From an uncultured Bacteroidales bacterium (GTDB taxonomy: Bacteria > Bacteroidota > Bacteroidia > Bacteroidales > UBA932): a stretch of DNA of 32,163 nt. A program made the translations under genes and the position numbers. Shown in pieces: positions 14,233-22,718 of this stretch. The stretch spans positions 1 to 32,163 of the forward strand of contig CAJOCS010000006.1 of assembly GCA_905233655.1 (NCBI GenBank). The letters are read 5' to 3'. The notes under the pieces were generated by a model. That model made no database searches and had not been told where the DNA came from. It saw only the letters and a list, made by a program, of their open reading frames with translations. Within the stretch, counting starts at the first letter, position 1. Each line of letters opens with the position of its first letter.

Positions 14233-16236
14233 ATGTCACATCATCATCATACGGAGTGCTCCTCCTGCGAGCATCACGAACACGAGCACGAGCACGAACA
14301 CCATGAGCACCATCATGGTCACGAGCATCATGAACACGACCATGGTCACGAGCATCATCACCACCATGAGGAAGGCGGCGTTAAGGAAGACCTTATAAAG
14401 ATAATTGTGGCGTCGGTGCTGCTGGTTGCGGCAATCGTTCTCGAACGAAAACTGGAACTCAAACAGTGGCAGGCCCTTCTCATTTTCCTTGTGCCTTATC
14501 TGGTCGTTGGCTGGGAGACGCTGAAGGAGGCTGCGGAAGGACTCATACACGGAGAGGCCCTGAGCGAGGATTTCCTGATGAGCGTCGCAACTCTCGGCGC
14601 CCTTGGCATCGGCTTTATGCCAGGTGCGGAGAGCCAGTTCCCGGAGGCTGTTTTCGTAATGCTGTTCTTCCGCGTGGGAGAGCTTTTCGAGGGAATAGCC
14701 GAAGGGCGCAGCCGCCGTTCCATTTCGCACCTAATGGACATCAGGCCCGACAGTGCAAACGTGGAGCGAGGCAGCCGGGTGCTGAGCGTTTCTCCCGCCG
14801 AGGTTGAGGTGGGTGAAACCATAGTCATCCGCCCCGGAGAGAAAGTCCCCATGGACGGGATAGTGCTGGAGGGCGATTCCAGCCTTGACACTGTGGCCCT
14901 CACCGGCGAGAGCGTCCCGAGAAGCATACACGCAGGAGACGAGATCCTCTCGGGCTGCGTGAACCTGAGCGGAGTGCTCCGCGTTCGCACCGTCAAGGCC
15001 TTCGGAGAATCCACCGCCTCCAGAATCCTGGAACTGGTGGAGAACGCCGCCTCGAAAAAATCCAGGAGCGAGAACTTCATCACCCGCTTTGCAAGGATAT
15101 ATACTCCGATAGTGGTCGCCCTTGCCGTGCTGGTAGCCGTCGTCCCTTCCCTTATTACCGGCGAATGGGCCACCTGGATATACAGGGGCCTGCTTTTCCT
15201 GGTGGTTTCGTGCCCCTGCGCCCTGGTGATATCCGTCCCTCTGGCCTTCTTCGGGGGGCTCGGCGGAGCGTCCCGCAAGGGTATCCTCATCAAGGGTTCG
15301 TCGCTGCTGGATACTCTTTCCAAGGTTAAGACGGTGGTATTCGACAAGACCGGAACCCTCACCGAGGGCGTTTTCGAAGTTACGGCCGTGCATCCCGAGG
15401 TGATAGACCAGACCGAACTCCTTCACCTCGCCGCCCATGTTGAGCGGCACAGCGGCCATCCCATTGCCATGGCGCTCAGGACGGCTTATCCCAATGAGGC
15501 CGACGACTGCAGCATCGGCAATGTCACCGAAACCGCCGGCAAAGGTGTGGTGGCAACGGTAAACGGCCGGCGCGTTGCGGTTGGCAATTCCGCCCTGATG
15601 GAGGCCGAGGGCGCAGCATGGCACCCCTGCCATCATGAAGGCACGATAGTTCATGTAGCAATCGACGGGGAATATGCGGGGCATGTGGTTATTTCAGACC
15701 GTATCAAGGAAGATTCCAAAGAGGCCGTTTCAGCCCTTCGCAAAGCCGGTGTTGCAAAGACCGTCATGCTCACGGGCGACCAGGAAAGCGTCGCCGCCGC
15801 AGTGGCGTCGAAACTCGGGGTGGATGAGTTCCACGCCGGTCTTCTTCCCGAAGGCAAAGTCGAACGAGTGGAGGCCCTTCTTCCGGAAGGAGCCCTGGCC
15901 TTTGTGGGTGACGGAATCAACGACGCCCCGGTTCTTGCGAGGGCCGATGTGGGAATCGCAATGGGCGCCCTCGGAAGCGACGCCGCCATTGAGGCCGCCG
16001 ACGTGGTGCTGATGGACGACAAGCCCTCTTCCATAGCCCGTGCAATCCGCATCGCGCGTCGCACCATACGCATCGCGAGGGAGAATATCGCCTTTGCAAT
16101 AGGTATAAAGGTGCTGGTCCTGATTCTGGCCACTTTCGGCCTTGCAACAATGTGGATGGCTGTTTTTGCCGACGTCGGTGTTACCGTTCTCGCGGTTTTC
16201 AACGCCATGCGCGCCCTTCGTGGCGACAGGGCTTAA
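14233..16236 (+). CDS. Heavy-metal P1B-type ATPase with His-rich N-terminus
   Basis: 667 residues; an ATP-driven exporter of divalent metal (Zn2+/Cd2+/Pb2+ type) in the inner membrane. The core is complete: membrane metal site S-C-P-C-A-L (CPC at 327-329), phosphorylated D371 in D-K-T-G-T-L-T, the T-G-E-S actuator motif, H-P dipeptide in S-G-H-P-I-A, and G-D-G-I-N-D-A-P. There is no N-terminal HMA (G-M-T-C-x-x-C) domain. Instead residues 3-45 hold 25 histidines with Glu/Asp/Gly and one C-S-S-C, a flexible metal-collecting tail. CPC plus the His tail favours zinc or cadmium over copper. The gene is monocistronic and preceded by a palindrome (14179-14193). The stop overlaps the convergent comF stop by three bases. 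Confidence 0.93.
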   Translation: MSHHHHTECSSCEHHEHEHEHEHHEHHHGHEHHEHDHGHEHHHHHEEGGVKEDLIKIIVASVLLVAAIVLERKLELKQWQALLIFLVPYLVVGWETLKEAAEGLIHGEALSEDFLMSVATLGALGIGFMPGAESQFPEAVFVMLFFRVGELFEGIAEGRSRRSISHLMDIRPDSANVERGSRVLSVSPAEVEVGETIVIRPGEKVPMDGIVLEGDSSLDTVALTGESVPRSIHAGDEILSGCVNLSGVLRVRTVKAFGESTASRILELVENAASKKSRSENFITRFARIYTPIVVALAVLVAVVPSLITGEWATWIYRGLLFLVVSCPCALVISVPLAFFGGLGGASRKGILIKGSSLLDTLSKVKTVVFDKTGTLTEGVFEVTAVHPEVIDQTELLHLAAHVERHSGHPIAMALRTAYPNEADDCSIGNVTETAGKGVVATVNGRRVAVGNSALMEAEGAAWHPCHHEGTIVHVAIDGEYAGHVVISDRIKEDSKEAVSALRKAGVAKTVMLTGDQESVAAAVASKLGVDEFHAGLLPEGKVERVEALLPEGALAFVGDGINDAPVLARADVGIAMGALGSDAAIEAADVVLMDDKPSSIARAIRIARRTIRIARENIAFAIGIKVLVLILATFGLATMWMAVFADVGVTVLAVFNAMRALRGDRA

Positions 16237-16955
16237 TTGTCCACCACCGCGAGGGTAGCGACGGAGATTCGCACCCCGGAGCCAAGAGCGGCCCTCACTG
16301 CCCGGTAACAGGCGGCGAGGGTCGCGCCCGTTGTGAAGGTGTCGTCCACAAGGAGGATGTGCGAGGGGGCCGTCCCGGAAGGCAACTGCTTCATGCGGAA
16401 CGCTCCTTCCACATTTGAAAGACGTTCAGAAGAGGACAGCGTGGTTTGTGAACGGGTGCGGCGGCCGCGGACCAGAGCGCGGGGAAAAGGCTTCGCCCCC
16501 AGCTCCTTTGCAAGGGCGGCTGCGATTACCTCCGCCTGGTTGTAGCCCCTTCGCCATTTCCGCCACCAGTGAAGCGGGACGGGAATCACGGCGTCCACGT
16601 CGGCAAAATGCTTTTCGCCCGCCAGGGCCCGGCCGAAGCGCTCAGCGAAATAACGGCCCGCAGCCACGTTTCCGCCATATTTCAGGGCTTGCGGAATGGC
16701 TTTGTAGGGGTTCTCGGCGTGATAGAAAAGATATCCTGCGGCGAAGGCGTAGTCCATGGGCTCGTCATCTCTGCGGTAACGCTCCAGAATGGCGTTGAAA
16801 CGGTCTGCCATAGGGTTGTAGGGGCGTTTCCAATAGAGCGTTTCAGGAAGATCCATCGAACAGTCCATGCACAGGAAGCGCTCCTTTGCGCCCAGCACGC
16901 AGGAGCATACCATACAGGTCCGGGGAAGGAGCAGGTCTGTTACTTCTCTCCACAT
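16233..16955 (-). CDS. comF: ComF-family phosphoribosyltransferase-like protein
   Basis: 240 residues. It has an N-terminal zinc finger made of C-M-V-C and C-M-D-C pairs (residues ~14-32) and a C-terminal type I phosphoribosyltransferase fold with PRPP loop L-L-V-D-D-T-F-T-T-G-A-T-L. R-G-Y-N-Q-A-E and R-x-R-T-x-x-Q-T-T-L-S are characteristic of ComF/GntX. ComF proteins are needed for DNA uptake in naturally competent bacteria, where they help ssDNA import or processing; the exact reaction is not known. The gene overlaps the end of ispF by 16 bases and is co-transcribed with it. Confidence 0.9.
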   Translation of the reverse strand: MWREVTDLLLPRTCMVCSCVLGAKERFLCMDCSMDLPETLYWKRPYNPMADRFNAILERYRRDDEPMDYAFAAGYLFYHAENPYKAIPQALKYGGNVAAGRYFAERFGRALAGEKHFADVDAVIPVPLHWWRKWRRGYNQAEVIAAALAKELGAKPFPRALVRGRRTRSQTTLSSSERLSNVEGAFRMKQLPSGTAPSHILLVDDTFTTGATLAACYRAVRAALGSGVRISVATLAVVDN

Positions 16956-17425
16956 TCCAGCAGAACCGTCGCCCAGACCTCACAGCCTTCTCCCCGGCCC
17001 ACGAAGCCAAGCTTCTCGGTGGTGGTGGCCTTTACTGAAATGCGTCCGGCGTCCACCCCAAGGACTCCCGCCAGGGTTTCTCTCATGGCCTGGATGTACG
17101 GAGCCAGCTTGGGGCGCTGGAGGGCGATGGTGATGTCGGCATTTCCAACAGCGTAGCCCTTCTCGCGGACGAGGGCGTTCACTTTGGAAAGCAGAATCTT
17201 GCTGTCGATGCCCTTGAATGCGGGATCGCTGTCCGGAAACAGATGGCCGATGTCGCCGAGGGCCAGCGCGCCTAGCATGGCGTCGCAAAGGGCGTGTATG
17301 GCAACATCGCCGTCCGAATGGGCAACAAAGCCGGTTTCACTCGGGATGGAGACTCCTCCGAGCCACATCGGCAGGCCGGGAGCAAGTGCGTGTACATCGT
17401 ATCCGTTTCCTATTCTGAAGTTCAT
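16940..17425 (-). CDS. ispF: 2-C-methyl-D-erythritol 2,4-cyclodiphosphate synthase
   Basis: 161 residues, the normal IspF length. It forms MEcPP from CDP-ME-2-phosphate in the MEP isoprenoid pathway. Seen are R-I-G-N-G-Y-D-V-H (zinc ligands Asp and His), the A-H-S-D-G-D-V motif, D-I-G-H-L-F-P-D-S-D, and C-terminal E-K-L-G-F-V-G-R-G-E-G. The organism therefore makes isoprenoids by the non-mevalonate route. It is first in the ispF-comF pair and divergent from the gene at 17491. Confidence 0.96.
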   Translation of the reverse strand: MNFRIGNGYDVHALAPGLPMWLGGVSIPSETGFVAHSDGDVAIHALCDAMLGALALGDIGHLFPDSDPAFKGIDSKILLSKVNALVREKGYAVGNADITIALQRPKLAPYIQAMRETLAGVLGVDAGRISVKATTTEKLGFVGRGEGCEVWATVLLECGEK

Positions 17426-17437
17426 GGCAATACGCTT

Positions 17438-17469
17438 TTTGCAAAGATAAGCAAAAATGAGTATTTTTG
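17438..17469 (+). promoter_or_regulatory. Promoter of the mutL operon
   Basis: TTTG (17438-17441), 20 bases, TATTTTTG (17462-17469): a full consensus promoter. It gives a leader of about 15 bases before the ATG at 17491. Confidence 0.75.
17442..17449 (-). promoter_or_regulatory. ispF -7 promoter element
   Basis: Minus-strand TATCTTTG, 16 bases before the ispF ATG. It is embedded in the spacer of the divergent mutL-operon promoter, so the two promoters cannot be occupied independently. Confidence 0.55.
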
Positions 17470-17490
17470 CATGATTTAGAAAAAGCAGCT

Positions 17491-17805
17491 ATGCCATTAT
17501 TCAATTTCGGTTTTTTCGGGAACCAGGAACACCGGGTATTCAACTACAAACCCCGCTACTACGACCCCGAGGCTGAGGCCCGCCGCCAGATGTTCGGCGA
17601 TGTGGACGGTACCAACGACGCCGCCCGCCAGAAGGGCGATTACGTGCCGGGAAGCAGCATCCGCGGCGCTTTCCGCAACGGAAACTACCAGAAAACCCGG
17701 GGCTCACACCCCAAATACCAGTGGCTCATTACCATAATCACCCTGCTGCTGATAGTGGGAGTGCTCTTTTTCATGATCCGTTTCTTCTCGCTGCTATGGA
17801 GCTAA
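17491..17805 (+). CDS. Small single-span membrane protein of unknown function
   Basis: 104 residues from the ATG at 17491; the upstream TTG at 17467 overlaps the promoter. The N-terminal ~70 residues are polar, with an F-N-Y-K-P-R-Y-Y-D-P-E motif and many Arg/Gly. A single hydrophobic helix (about residues 77-100, I-T-I-I-T-L-L-L-I-V-G-V-L-F-F-M-I) is near the C-terminus, so the protein is probably tail-anchored with the basic domain in the cytoplasm. The F-N-Y-K-P-R-Y-Y-D-P-E-x-E pattern looks familiar from unnamed Bacteroidetes proteins, but I know no function. It overlaps mutL by 10 bases and leads the operon. Confidence 0.75.
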   Translation: MPLFNFGFFGNQEHRVFNYKPRYYDPEAEARRQMFGDVDGTNDAARQKGDYVPGSSIRGAFRNGNYQKTRGSHPKYQWLITIITLLLIVGVLFFMIRFFSLLWS

Positions 17806-19565
17806 GGATTCTTCCCCGCAATGTTGCCGACATGATAGCCGCGGGCGAGGTGGTACAGCGCCCCTCGTCGGTGGTGAAGGAACTCATGGAAAATGCCCTG
17901 GACGCCGGTGCAACCGAGGTTACGGTGGTAATCACCGACTCCGGCCGCACTCTCATCCAGGTAATCGACAACGGTTGCGGAATGACTCCGGACGAGGCCG
18001 TTCTCTGCTTTGAGCGTCACGCCACTTCGAAACTCGCTTCGCCGGAAGACCTTCACAACATACTCACCTTCGGTTTCCGCGGCGAGGCCCTGTCGTCGAT
18101 AGCCGCCGTCGCGGAGGTAACCCTTCGCACCCGCAAGGCCGACGAACCAGTCGGCGTGGAAGTGGTTATGGACGGAGGCGAACACCGCTCCACGAAGGAG
18201 GTATCGGCCCCGGCGGGGTCGAATTTCGCCGTAAGGAACCTGTTCTACAACATCCCGGCGCGGCGGAAATTCCTCAAGTCGGATTCCGTGGAGCTGCGCC
18301 ATATCATCGAGGAGTTCCAGAGGGTCGCCCTGACGCGTCCCGACGTGGATTTCACCCTCCTTCACAACGGCCGCGAAGTGCATGTCCTGAAGAAGGCGAA
18401 ATCGCTGAAATTCCGTATCCAGGACCTTCTGGGGGCTTCAGTGGTGGGTGACATAATGGACATCTCGGCACAGACCACCATCGCTTCCATTAGCGGATTC
18501 GTGGGCAAGCCGGAAAGCGCCCGCAAGACTCCCGGAAACCAGTTCTTCTTCGTGAACGGAAGGTTCTTCCGCAGCGCATATCTTCACAAGGCAGTCCTCA
18601 AGGCCTACGAAGGCTTCATCCCCGAAGGCCTTATTCCGTCATATTTCATCTATCTGGAAGTGGACCCGTCAACGATAGACGTGAACATCCATCCCACCAA
18701 GACGGAAATCAAGTTCGAGGACGAGCCCATGATTTTCCAGACGCTGCTTGCGGCCGTAAGGGAAGCTGCCGGACGCAGCCCTGTGGCCGCCTCGCTCGAT
18801 TTCGACAACCCTGAAGCCCGCGAAATGCCCGTGGTGGGGCCTTCTTTCCAGGAATATCGCCCCTCGTCCACTCCCACCATGGGGGTAGACCCGGACTACA
18901 ATCCTTTCGAACAGGACTACCCCAGGCACGAATACCGTCCCTCTCAGACGGTGGAGCATACGCAGAACTACGGCGCCCTGTTCGAAGACAGGGAACTCCC
19001 CTCGGCCCGTCTTATCGTGGTGAAGGGGCGTTTCATCCTGGCGTCGTCGGCCTCGGGAATAATGGCCGTGCATGTGAGAAGGGCTCAGGAGAGGGTGATG
19101 TACGACCGTTTCCTGAAATACTTCGCTTCCGGTTCCCACATCAGCCAGAGCGCGCTGTTCCCCGTTACCGTGGAGGTTGGTCCGGCGGCGCGAACCCTGT
19201 TCGAGGACAATTCGAAGATGCTTGCCGAACTTGGTTTCGACATAGACCTTTCCATCCCCGGCTCTGTGGTTGTGAACGCCGTTCCGGAAGGTTACAGCAC
19301 CGAACCCGGCAAGGTGGAAACAATGGTTCAGGACCTCCAGCTCGTGCTTCAGGATCCCGGCAACAGCCTTCCCGGGGTGATGGAGCAGAATATGGCCCAG
19401 AAGTTCGCCCTCCTCGGCGCATCCGGCAGCAGCGGTACCATTTCCCTTGCCCAGGCCCAGCAGCTCATGAACGCCCTGATGCTCTCTTCCAATCCGGAAT
19501 TCACGCCCGGCGGAAGGCGCATCATAAGCAACATCTCCCTCGACGAACTGGAAAACCGTTTTTAG
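17796..19565 (+). CDS. mutL: DNA mismatch repair protein MutL
   Basis: 589 residues from the ATG at 17796, which matches the conserved start I-L-P-R-N-V-A-D-M-I-A-A-G-E-V. The N-terminal GHKL ATPase motifs are intact: E-L-M-E-N-A-L-D-A-G, D-N-G-C-G-M, G-F-R-G-E-A-L-S-S-I, and F-F-V-N-G-R. MutL links MutS recognition to strand incision. The C-terminal endonuclease motif D-Q-H-A-x2-E-x4-E is replaced by H-V-R-R-A-Q-E (426-432) and the C-P-H-G-R-P site by T-P-G-G-R-R (570-575), so nicking activity is doubtful. A variable linker (~330-400) is typical. It overlaps the membrane-protein gene and is followed after three bases by the rhomboid gene. Confidence 0.95.
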   Translation: MELRILPRNVADMIAAGEVVQRPSSVVKELMENALDAGATEVTVVITDSGRTLIQVIDNGCGMTPDEAVLCFERHATSKLASPEDLHNILTFGFRGEALSSIAAVAEVTLRTRKADEPVGVEVVMDGGEHRSTKEVSAPAGSNFAVRNLFYNIPARRKFLKSDSVELRHIIEEFQRVALTRPDVDFTLLHNGREVHVLKKAKSLKFRIQDLLGASVVGDIMDISAQTTIASISGFVGKPESARKTPGNQFFFVNGRFFRSAYLHKAVLKAYEGFIPEGLIPSYFIYLEVDPSTIDVNIHPTKTEIKFEDEPMIFQTLLAAVREAAGRSPVAASLDFDNPEAREMPVVGPSFQEYRPSSTPTMGVDPDYNPFEQDYPRHEYRPSQTVEHTQNYGALFEDRELPSARLIVVKGRFILASSASGIMAVHVRRAQERVMYDRFLKYFASGSHISQSALFPVTVEVGPAARTLFEDNSKMLAELGFDIDLSIPGSVVVNAVPEGYSTEPGKVETMVQDLQLVLQDPGNSLPGVMEQNMAQKFALLGASGSSGTISLAQAQQLMNALMLSSNPEFTPGGRRIISNISLDELENRF

Positions 19566-19568
19566 CGC

Positions 19569-20228
19569 ATGGAAAGACCGTCATTCCTTCAGAATATTCC
19601 CGTTGTAACCAGGAACCTCCTGTTTATCAACGTCATAATGTTCCTTGCCACTCTTGTGAACAAGGAGTACATGTTCGACACCTTCGCAATGGCGTACCCG
19701 CTGGCCACCGGTTTCCGCTGGTGGCAGCCTCTCACCCACATGTTCATGCATGCCAATTTCTGGCATATTTTCTTCAACATGTATTCCCTGGTGATGTTCG
19801 GCATGATGGTGGAGCGGGTGCTCGGGACGAAGAAATTCCTCATTTTTTACTTTGTCACCGGTTTTGGCGCAGTGCTCCTTCACACCGGGGTGGAATATCT
19901 CCAGGTGCGTTCGCTGATAGCCGCCAATCCGGGAATCAACGTCCAGAGCATTTACAATTACATACCCGCCGTCCTGGGCGCTTCAGGAGCCGTTTACGGC
20001 GTTCTGGTGGCCTTCGCGATGCTCTTCCCCCAGGCGCGCCTCACACTGATTTTCCCGCCGGTCACCCTCGATGCAAAATGGTGGGTCACAATCTTTATTG
20101 CAATTGAACTTATAACCGGAATCACCGGCACGCAGATGGGTATAGCGCATTTTGCCCACCTGGGTGGCGCTCTGTTCGGATTCCTCCTCATTTTCTGGTG
20201 GCGAAAAAGCGGACAAATAAGCAGGTAG
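19569..20228 (+). CDS. Rhomboid-family intramembrane serine protease
   Basis: 219 residues with about six membrane helices. The conserved H-x-x-x-N (H-I-F-F-N-M-Y) helix, the nucleophile motif G-A-S-G-A-V-Y-G, and the catalytic His in H-F-A-H-L-G-G are all present, so it should be active. Rhomboids cleave membrane proteins within or near their helices; the substrate is unknown. It lies three bases after mutL and overlaps the next gene by 31 bases. Confidence 0.9.
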   Translation: MERPSFLQNIPVVTRNLLFINVIMFLATLVNKEYMFDTFAMAYPLATGFRWWQPLTHMFMHANFWHIFFNMYSLVMFGMMVERVLGTKKFLIFYFVTGFGAVLLHTGVEYLQVRSLIAANPGINVQSIYNYIPAVLGASGAVYGVLVAFAMLFPQARLTLIFPPVTLDAKWWVTIFIAIELITGITGTQMGIAHFAHLGGALFGFLLIFWWRKSGQISR

Positions 20229-21310
20229 AGGGCGGAAAGCACAACCTTCTGTCGCGTCTCAGCTTCGGAACGACGGCGGCCCTTGCTTCGGGTCTGCTGC
20301 TTCTGAGTTGCGTCTCGCTTTTCGTGAACCCTGCCAAGGCCTGGTTCTTCACCATTTTCGGCCTTCTGTACCTGCCGTTCGCCCTCCTCGTCCTGGTTCT
20401 GCTCATCTGGGCCATTATCCGCCGTTCCCGCACCGCAGGCCTCCTTTTTCTCGCGCTCATACCCTCCTTTTTCCTTACGGGCCGATACTTCCAGTTCAGC
20501 GCTCCTTCCGGCCTTCCGGAGCCCACGCTGCGTGTGGTCTCATACAATGTGGGCCTGTTCACGCATCCGAAAGACGGCACCACAGGCCGCATGGCCCTTG
20601 CCGACAGCGTATGCGCCTACCTCGGCCGCCTCGACGCCGACGTTATCTGCCTCCAGGAATTCTATCTTCCGAACGGGCAGTCCACTGCGGAGTATCTGCA
20701 GCAAAAGTTTCCACTCTACAGGGCCGAGTACTACGTTCTCACCGGAAGCAGCGGCCATGCCGGCAATGTAACCCTTTCCCGCAAACCCGTCCGCGGCAAA
20801 GGGAAAATAGACTTCGACCGCTCCACAAATCTGGCACTTTACACGGATATTGCGCTGGACAGCTCTGTGGTGCGCTTTTACAACTGCCATTTCGAAAGCT
20901 ACAACATTTCTCCCTCCAGGGTTGTCAAGGGCGCAGGCGACGATGCCCTTATGGAGGAAACCGGCCGCAAGATGCGCCGCTCAATCCGGGAGCGCCCCAT
21001 TCAGGTGGAGGAGGTTCTCCGTAATGTGGAGCAGGCTCCCGTGCAGTCGGCGGTGCTGGGCGATTTCAACGACAATCCTCTTTCCTACACCTGCTTCCGC
21101 CTGCTCAGGGGACGGCGCGACAGTTTTGTACGGGCCGGCAGGGGATTCGGAGCCACCTACCGCACCCTGTGGCCCCTGCTGAGAATAGACTATATACTGT
21201 ATCCGCCCTGCATGGACGCCGTATCATATACGGTGGACCGCAAGGCCCCTTATTCCGACCATTATCCGGTAATCTGTACATATTATGAAACAGGAAGAAA
21301 TCTTCGCTGA
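20198..21310 (+). CDS. Membrane-anchored endonuclease/exonuclease/phosphatase-family protein
   Basis: 370 residues from a GTG start at 20198 inside the rhomboid gene; no ATG occurs in frame for over 100 codons, and the two or three N-terminal membrane helices (residues ~22-90) would be lost with a later start. The C-terminal EEP domain shows V-S-Y-N-V-G, I-C-L-Q-E-F, the H-F-E-S motif, L-G-D-F-N-D-N-P, and terminal Y-S-D-H-Y-P-V, i.e. the metal and catalytic residues of the DNase I/sphingomyelinase superfamily. The substrate could be DNA, lipid or phosphoesters outside the cytoplasm. It overlaps tsaC by 26 bases. Confidence 0.85.
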   Translation: MAKKRTNKQVEGGKHNLLSRLSFGTTAALASGLLLLSCVSLFVNPAKAWFFTIFGLLYLPFALLVLVLLIWAIIRRSRTAGLLFLALIPSFFLTGRYFQFSAPSGLPEPTLRVVSYNVGLFTHPKDGTTGRMALADSVCAYLGRLDADVICLQEFYLPNGQSTAEYLQQKFPLYRAEYYVLTGSSGHAGNVTLSRKPVRGKGKIDFDRSTNLALYTDIALDSSVVRFYNCHFESYNISPSRVVKGAGDDALMEETGRKMRRSIRERPIQVEEVLRNVEQAPVQSAVLGDFNDNPLSYTCFRLLRGRRDSFVRAGRGFGATYRTLWPLLRIDYILYPPCMDAVSYTVDRKAPYSDHYPVICTYYETGRNLR

Positions 21311-21887
21311 AGCCCTCAGGACCCTTCGTGAGGGCGGAATAATCCTTTATCCCACCGACACCGTATGGGGAATCGGCTGTGACGCCACCCTTCCGGACGC
21401 CGTCGCCCGCATATATGAAATCAAGCACAGGGCCGACTCCAAGTCTCTGGTGCTGCTCGCCTCCGACCTGGATATGGTCGCCCGTTACATAAAAAAGATT
21501 CCGGATATTGCCATCGACCTTGTGGAGGTGAACGACGCCCCCATGACCATTGTTTATCCCGGAGCCGTGTGCTCGGCCGAAGGCGCGCCCGGCGACCGTT
21601 TCCATCTCGCATGGAACACCGTATCGCAGGAGGACGGCAGCGTGGGAATCCGCATCCCCATGATGGAATGGTGCAGGAACCTTATCTATAAACTTGGAAG
21701 GCCGATTGTGTCAACCTCGGCGAACATTTCCGGGGAACCTACGCCGAAGCGCTTTACGGAGATTCCGCAGGAGATTAAGGATGCTGTGGACTTCGTGGTG
21801 CCTCCGTCGGTGGACACGGAATCCACCGGCCGCCCCTCGCAGATTATAAAGCTGGGGCTTGGCGGGGAAGTGAAAGTGATTCGCTAA
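21285..21887 (+). CDS. tsaC: Threonylcarbamoyl-AMP synthase
   Basis: 200 residues of the Sua5/YciO/YrdC family. It makes threonylcarbamoyl-AMP from threonine, bicarbonate and ATP for t6A37 modification of tRNAs. Seen are the K-x-R-basic-pocket segment E-I-K-H-R-A-D-S-K-S-L, Y-P-T-D-T-V-W-G-I-G, and S-T-S-A-N-I-S-G. The length matches the single-domain TsaC form; YciO-type proteins of unclear function are the alternative. It is last in the mutL operon, with a four-base overlap of its end by convergent rsmE and no terminator. Confidence 0.88.
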   Translation: MKQEEIFAEALRTLREGGIILYPTDTVWGIGCDATLPDAVARIYEIKHRADSKSLVLLASDLDMVARYIKKIPDIAIDLVEVNDAPMTIVYPGAVCSAEGAPGDRFHLAWNTVSQEDGSVGIRIPMMEWCRNLIYKLGRPIVSTSANISGEPTPKRFTEIPQEIKDAVDFVVPPSVDTESTGRPSQIIKLGLGGEVKVIR

Positions 21888-22597
21888 AGATACCGGAAAT
21901 AAACGGCTTCGGCCGCCGTAATTGCGGCGGTTTCGGTCCTGAGCCTTGAGGGCCCGAGATGAATGGGGATGAACCCGCATTCCAGTGCGAGGGCCGCCTC
22001 GGCCTGGGAGAAGTCTCCCTCGGGGCCTATCAGCACGGTTACATCCCGGCCCTTATAATCCGAAATGGCCTCGGTAATGCTTTGGCGGGGCGTTTCTCCT
22101 TCAAAGCAGTAGGCTATGAGCCGGAGCCCGTCTTTGCAGCCACGGATAAATTCCTTTACCCCAATCGCTTCCGGAATCTCGGGAAGCTTTGCTTTGAGGC
22201 TTTGCTTGGTGGCCGAAAGGGCTATCCGTTTTGCCCTCTCCGTTTTGTAGACTTTCCGCTCGGAGTGCTCGCCTATTACGGGGACAATTGTGTCCACACC
22301 CACTTCTGTGGCCTTTTCCACGAACCATTCGAAACGCTCGTTGTTCTTGGTGGGGCAGCAGGCAAGTGTCAGATTGTAAGGATGGGCGCCCCAGCCCTCT
22401 TTTTTATCCAGGACGAGAGCCCGGGTTTCCTTCGCTCCGGCATCCTGAATCCGGCAGTGGTAAAGATTTCCAGCACCGTCGATTACGTCTATTTCATCTC
22501 CCGTCCTGTGGCGGAGAACCTTTACGCAGTGGGCCGATTCTTCCTGGTCCAGAAAAACCTCCCCGGCGGCTATTTCATGAGCAAAAAACAGTTCCAT
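21884..22597 (-). CDS. rsmE: 16S rRNA (uracil1498-N3)-methyltransferase
   Basis: 237 residues; uses SAM to methylate U1498 of 16S rRNA. The N-terminal PUA-like domain has E-E-S-A-H-C-V-K-V-L-R. The SPOUT (trefoil-knot) domain shows K-A-T-E-V-G-V, I-G-P-E-G-D-F-S, and L-G-P-S-R-L-R-T-E-T-A, all RsmE hallmarks. It has its own promoter (22615-22622) and converges on tsaC. Confidence 0.95.
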   Translation of the reverse strand: MELFFAHEIAAGEVFLDQEESAHCVKVLRHRTGDEIDVIDGAGNLYHCRIQDAGAKETRALVLDKKEGWGAHPYNLTLACCPTKNNERFEWFVEKATEVGVDTIVPVIGEHSERKVYKTERAKRIALSATKQSLKAKLPEIPEAIGVKEFIRGCKDGLRLIAYCFEGETPRQSITEAISDYKGRDVTVLIGPEGDFSQAEAALALECGFIPIHLGPSRLRTETAAITAAEAVYFRYL

Positions 22598-22614
22598 TTC
22601 AGTGTTGTTCAGGG

Positions 22615-22622
22615 CAAATATA
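22615..22622 (-). promoter_or_regulatory. rsmE -7 promoter element
   Basis: Minus-strand TATATTTG, 17 bases before the rsmE ATG (22597). No clear -33 element is visible. Confidence 0.55.
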
Positions 22623-22642
22623 ATAAAAAACTTAAAAAAATC

Positions 22643-22673
22643 TTTGCGGTCTCGAAAAAAGGGGCTACATTTG
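22643..22673 (+). promoter_or_regulatory. Promoter of the small lipoprotein gene
   Basis: TTTG (22643-22646), 19 bases, TACATTTG (22666-22673): full consensus. The leader to the ATG at 22719 is about 38 bases and very AT-rich. Confidence 0.75.
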
Positions 22674-22718
22674 CGGTTTGAAAAAGCGAAACTATTTTGT
22701 TTTTAAATATTTAAAACC

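Noticed and set aside
14236..14730. Minus-strand ORF ending in a Met/Val-rich hydrophobic stretch
   Set aside because: It is the complement of the His/Glu codons in the metal ATPase tail and only looks like a membrane helix.
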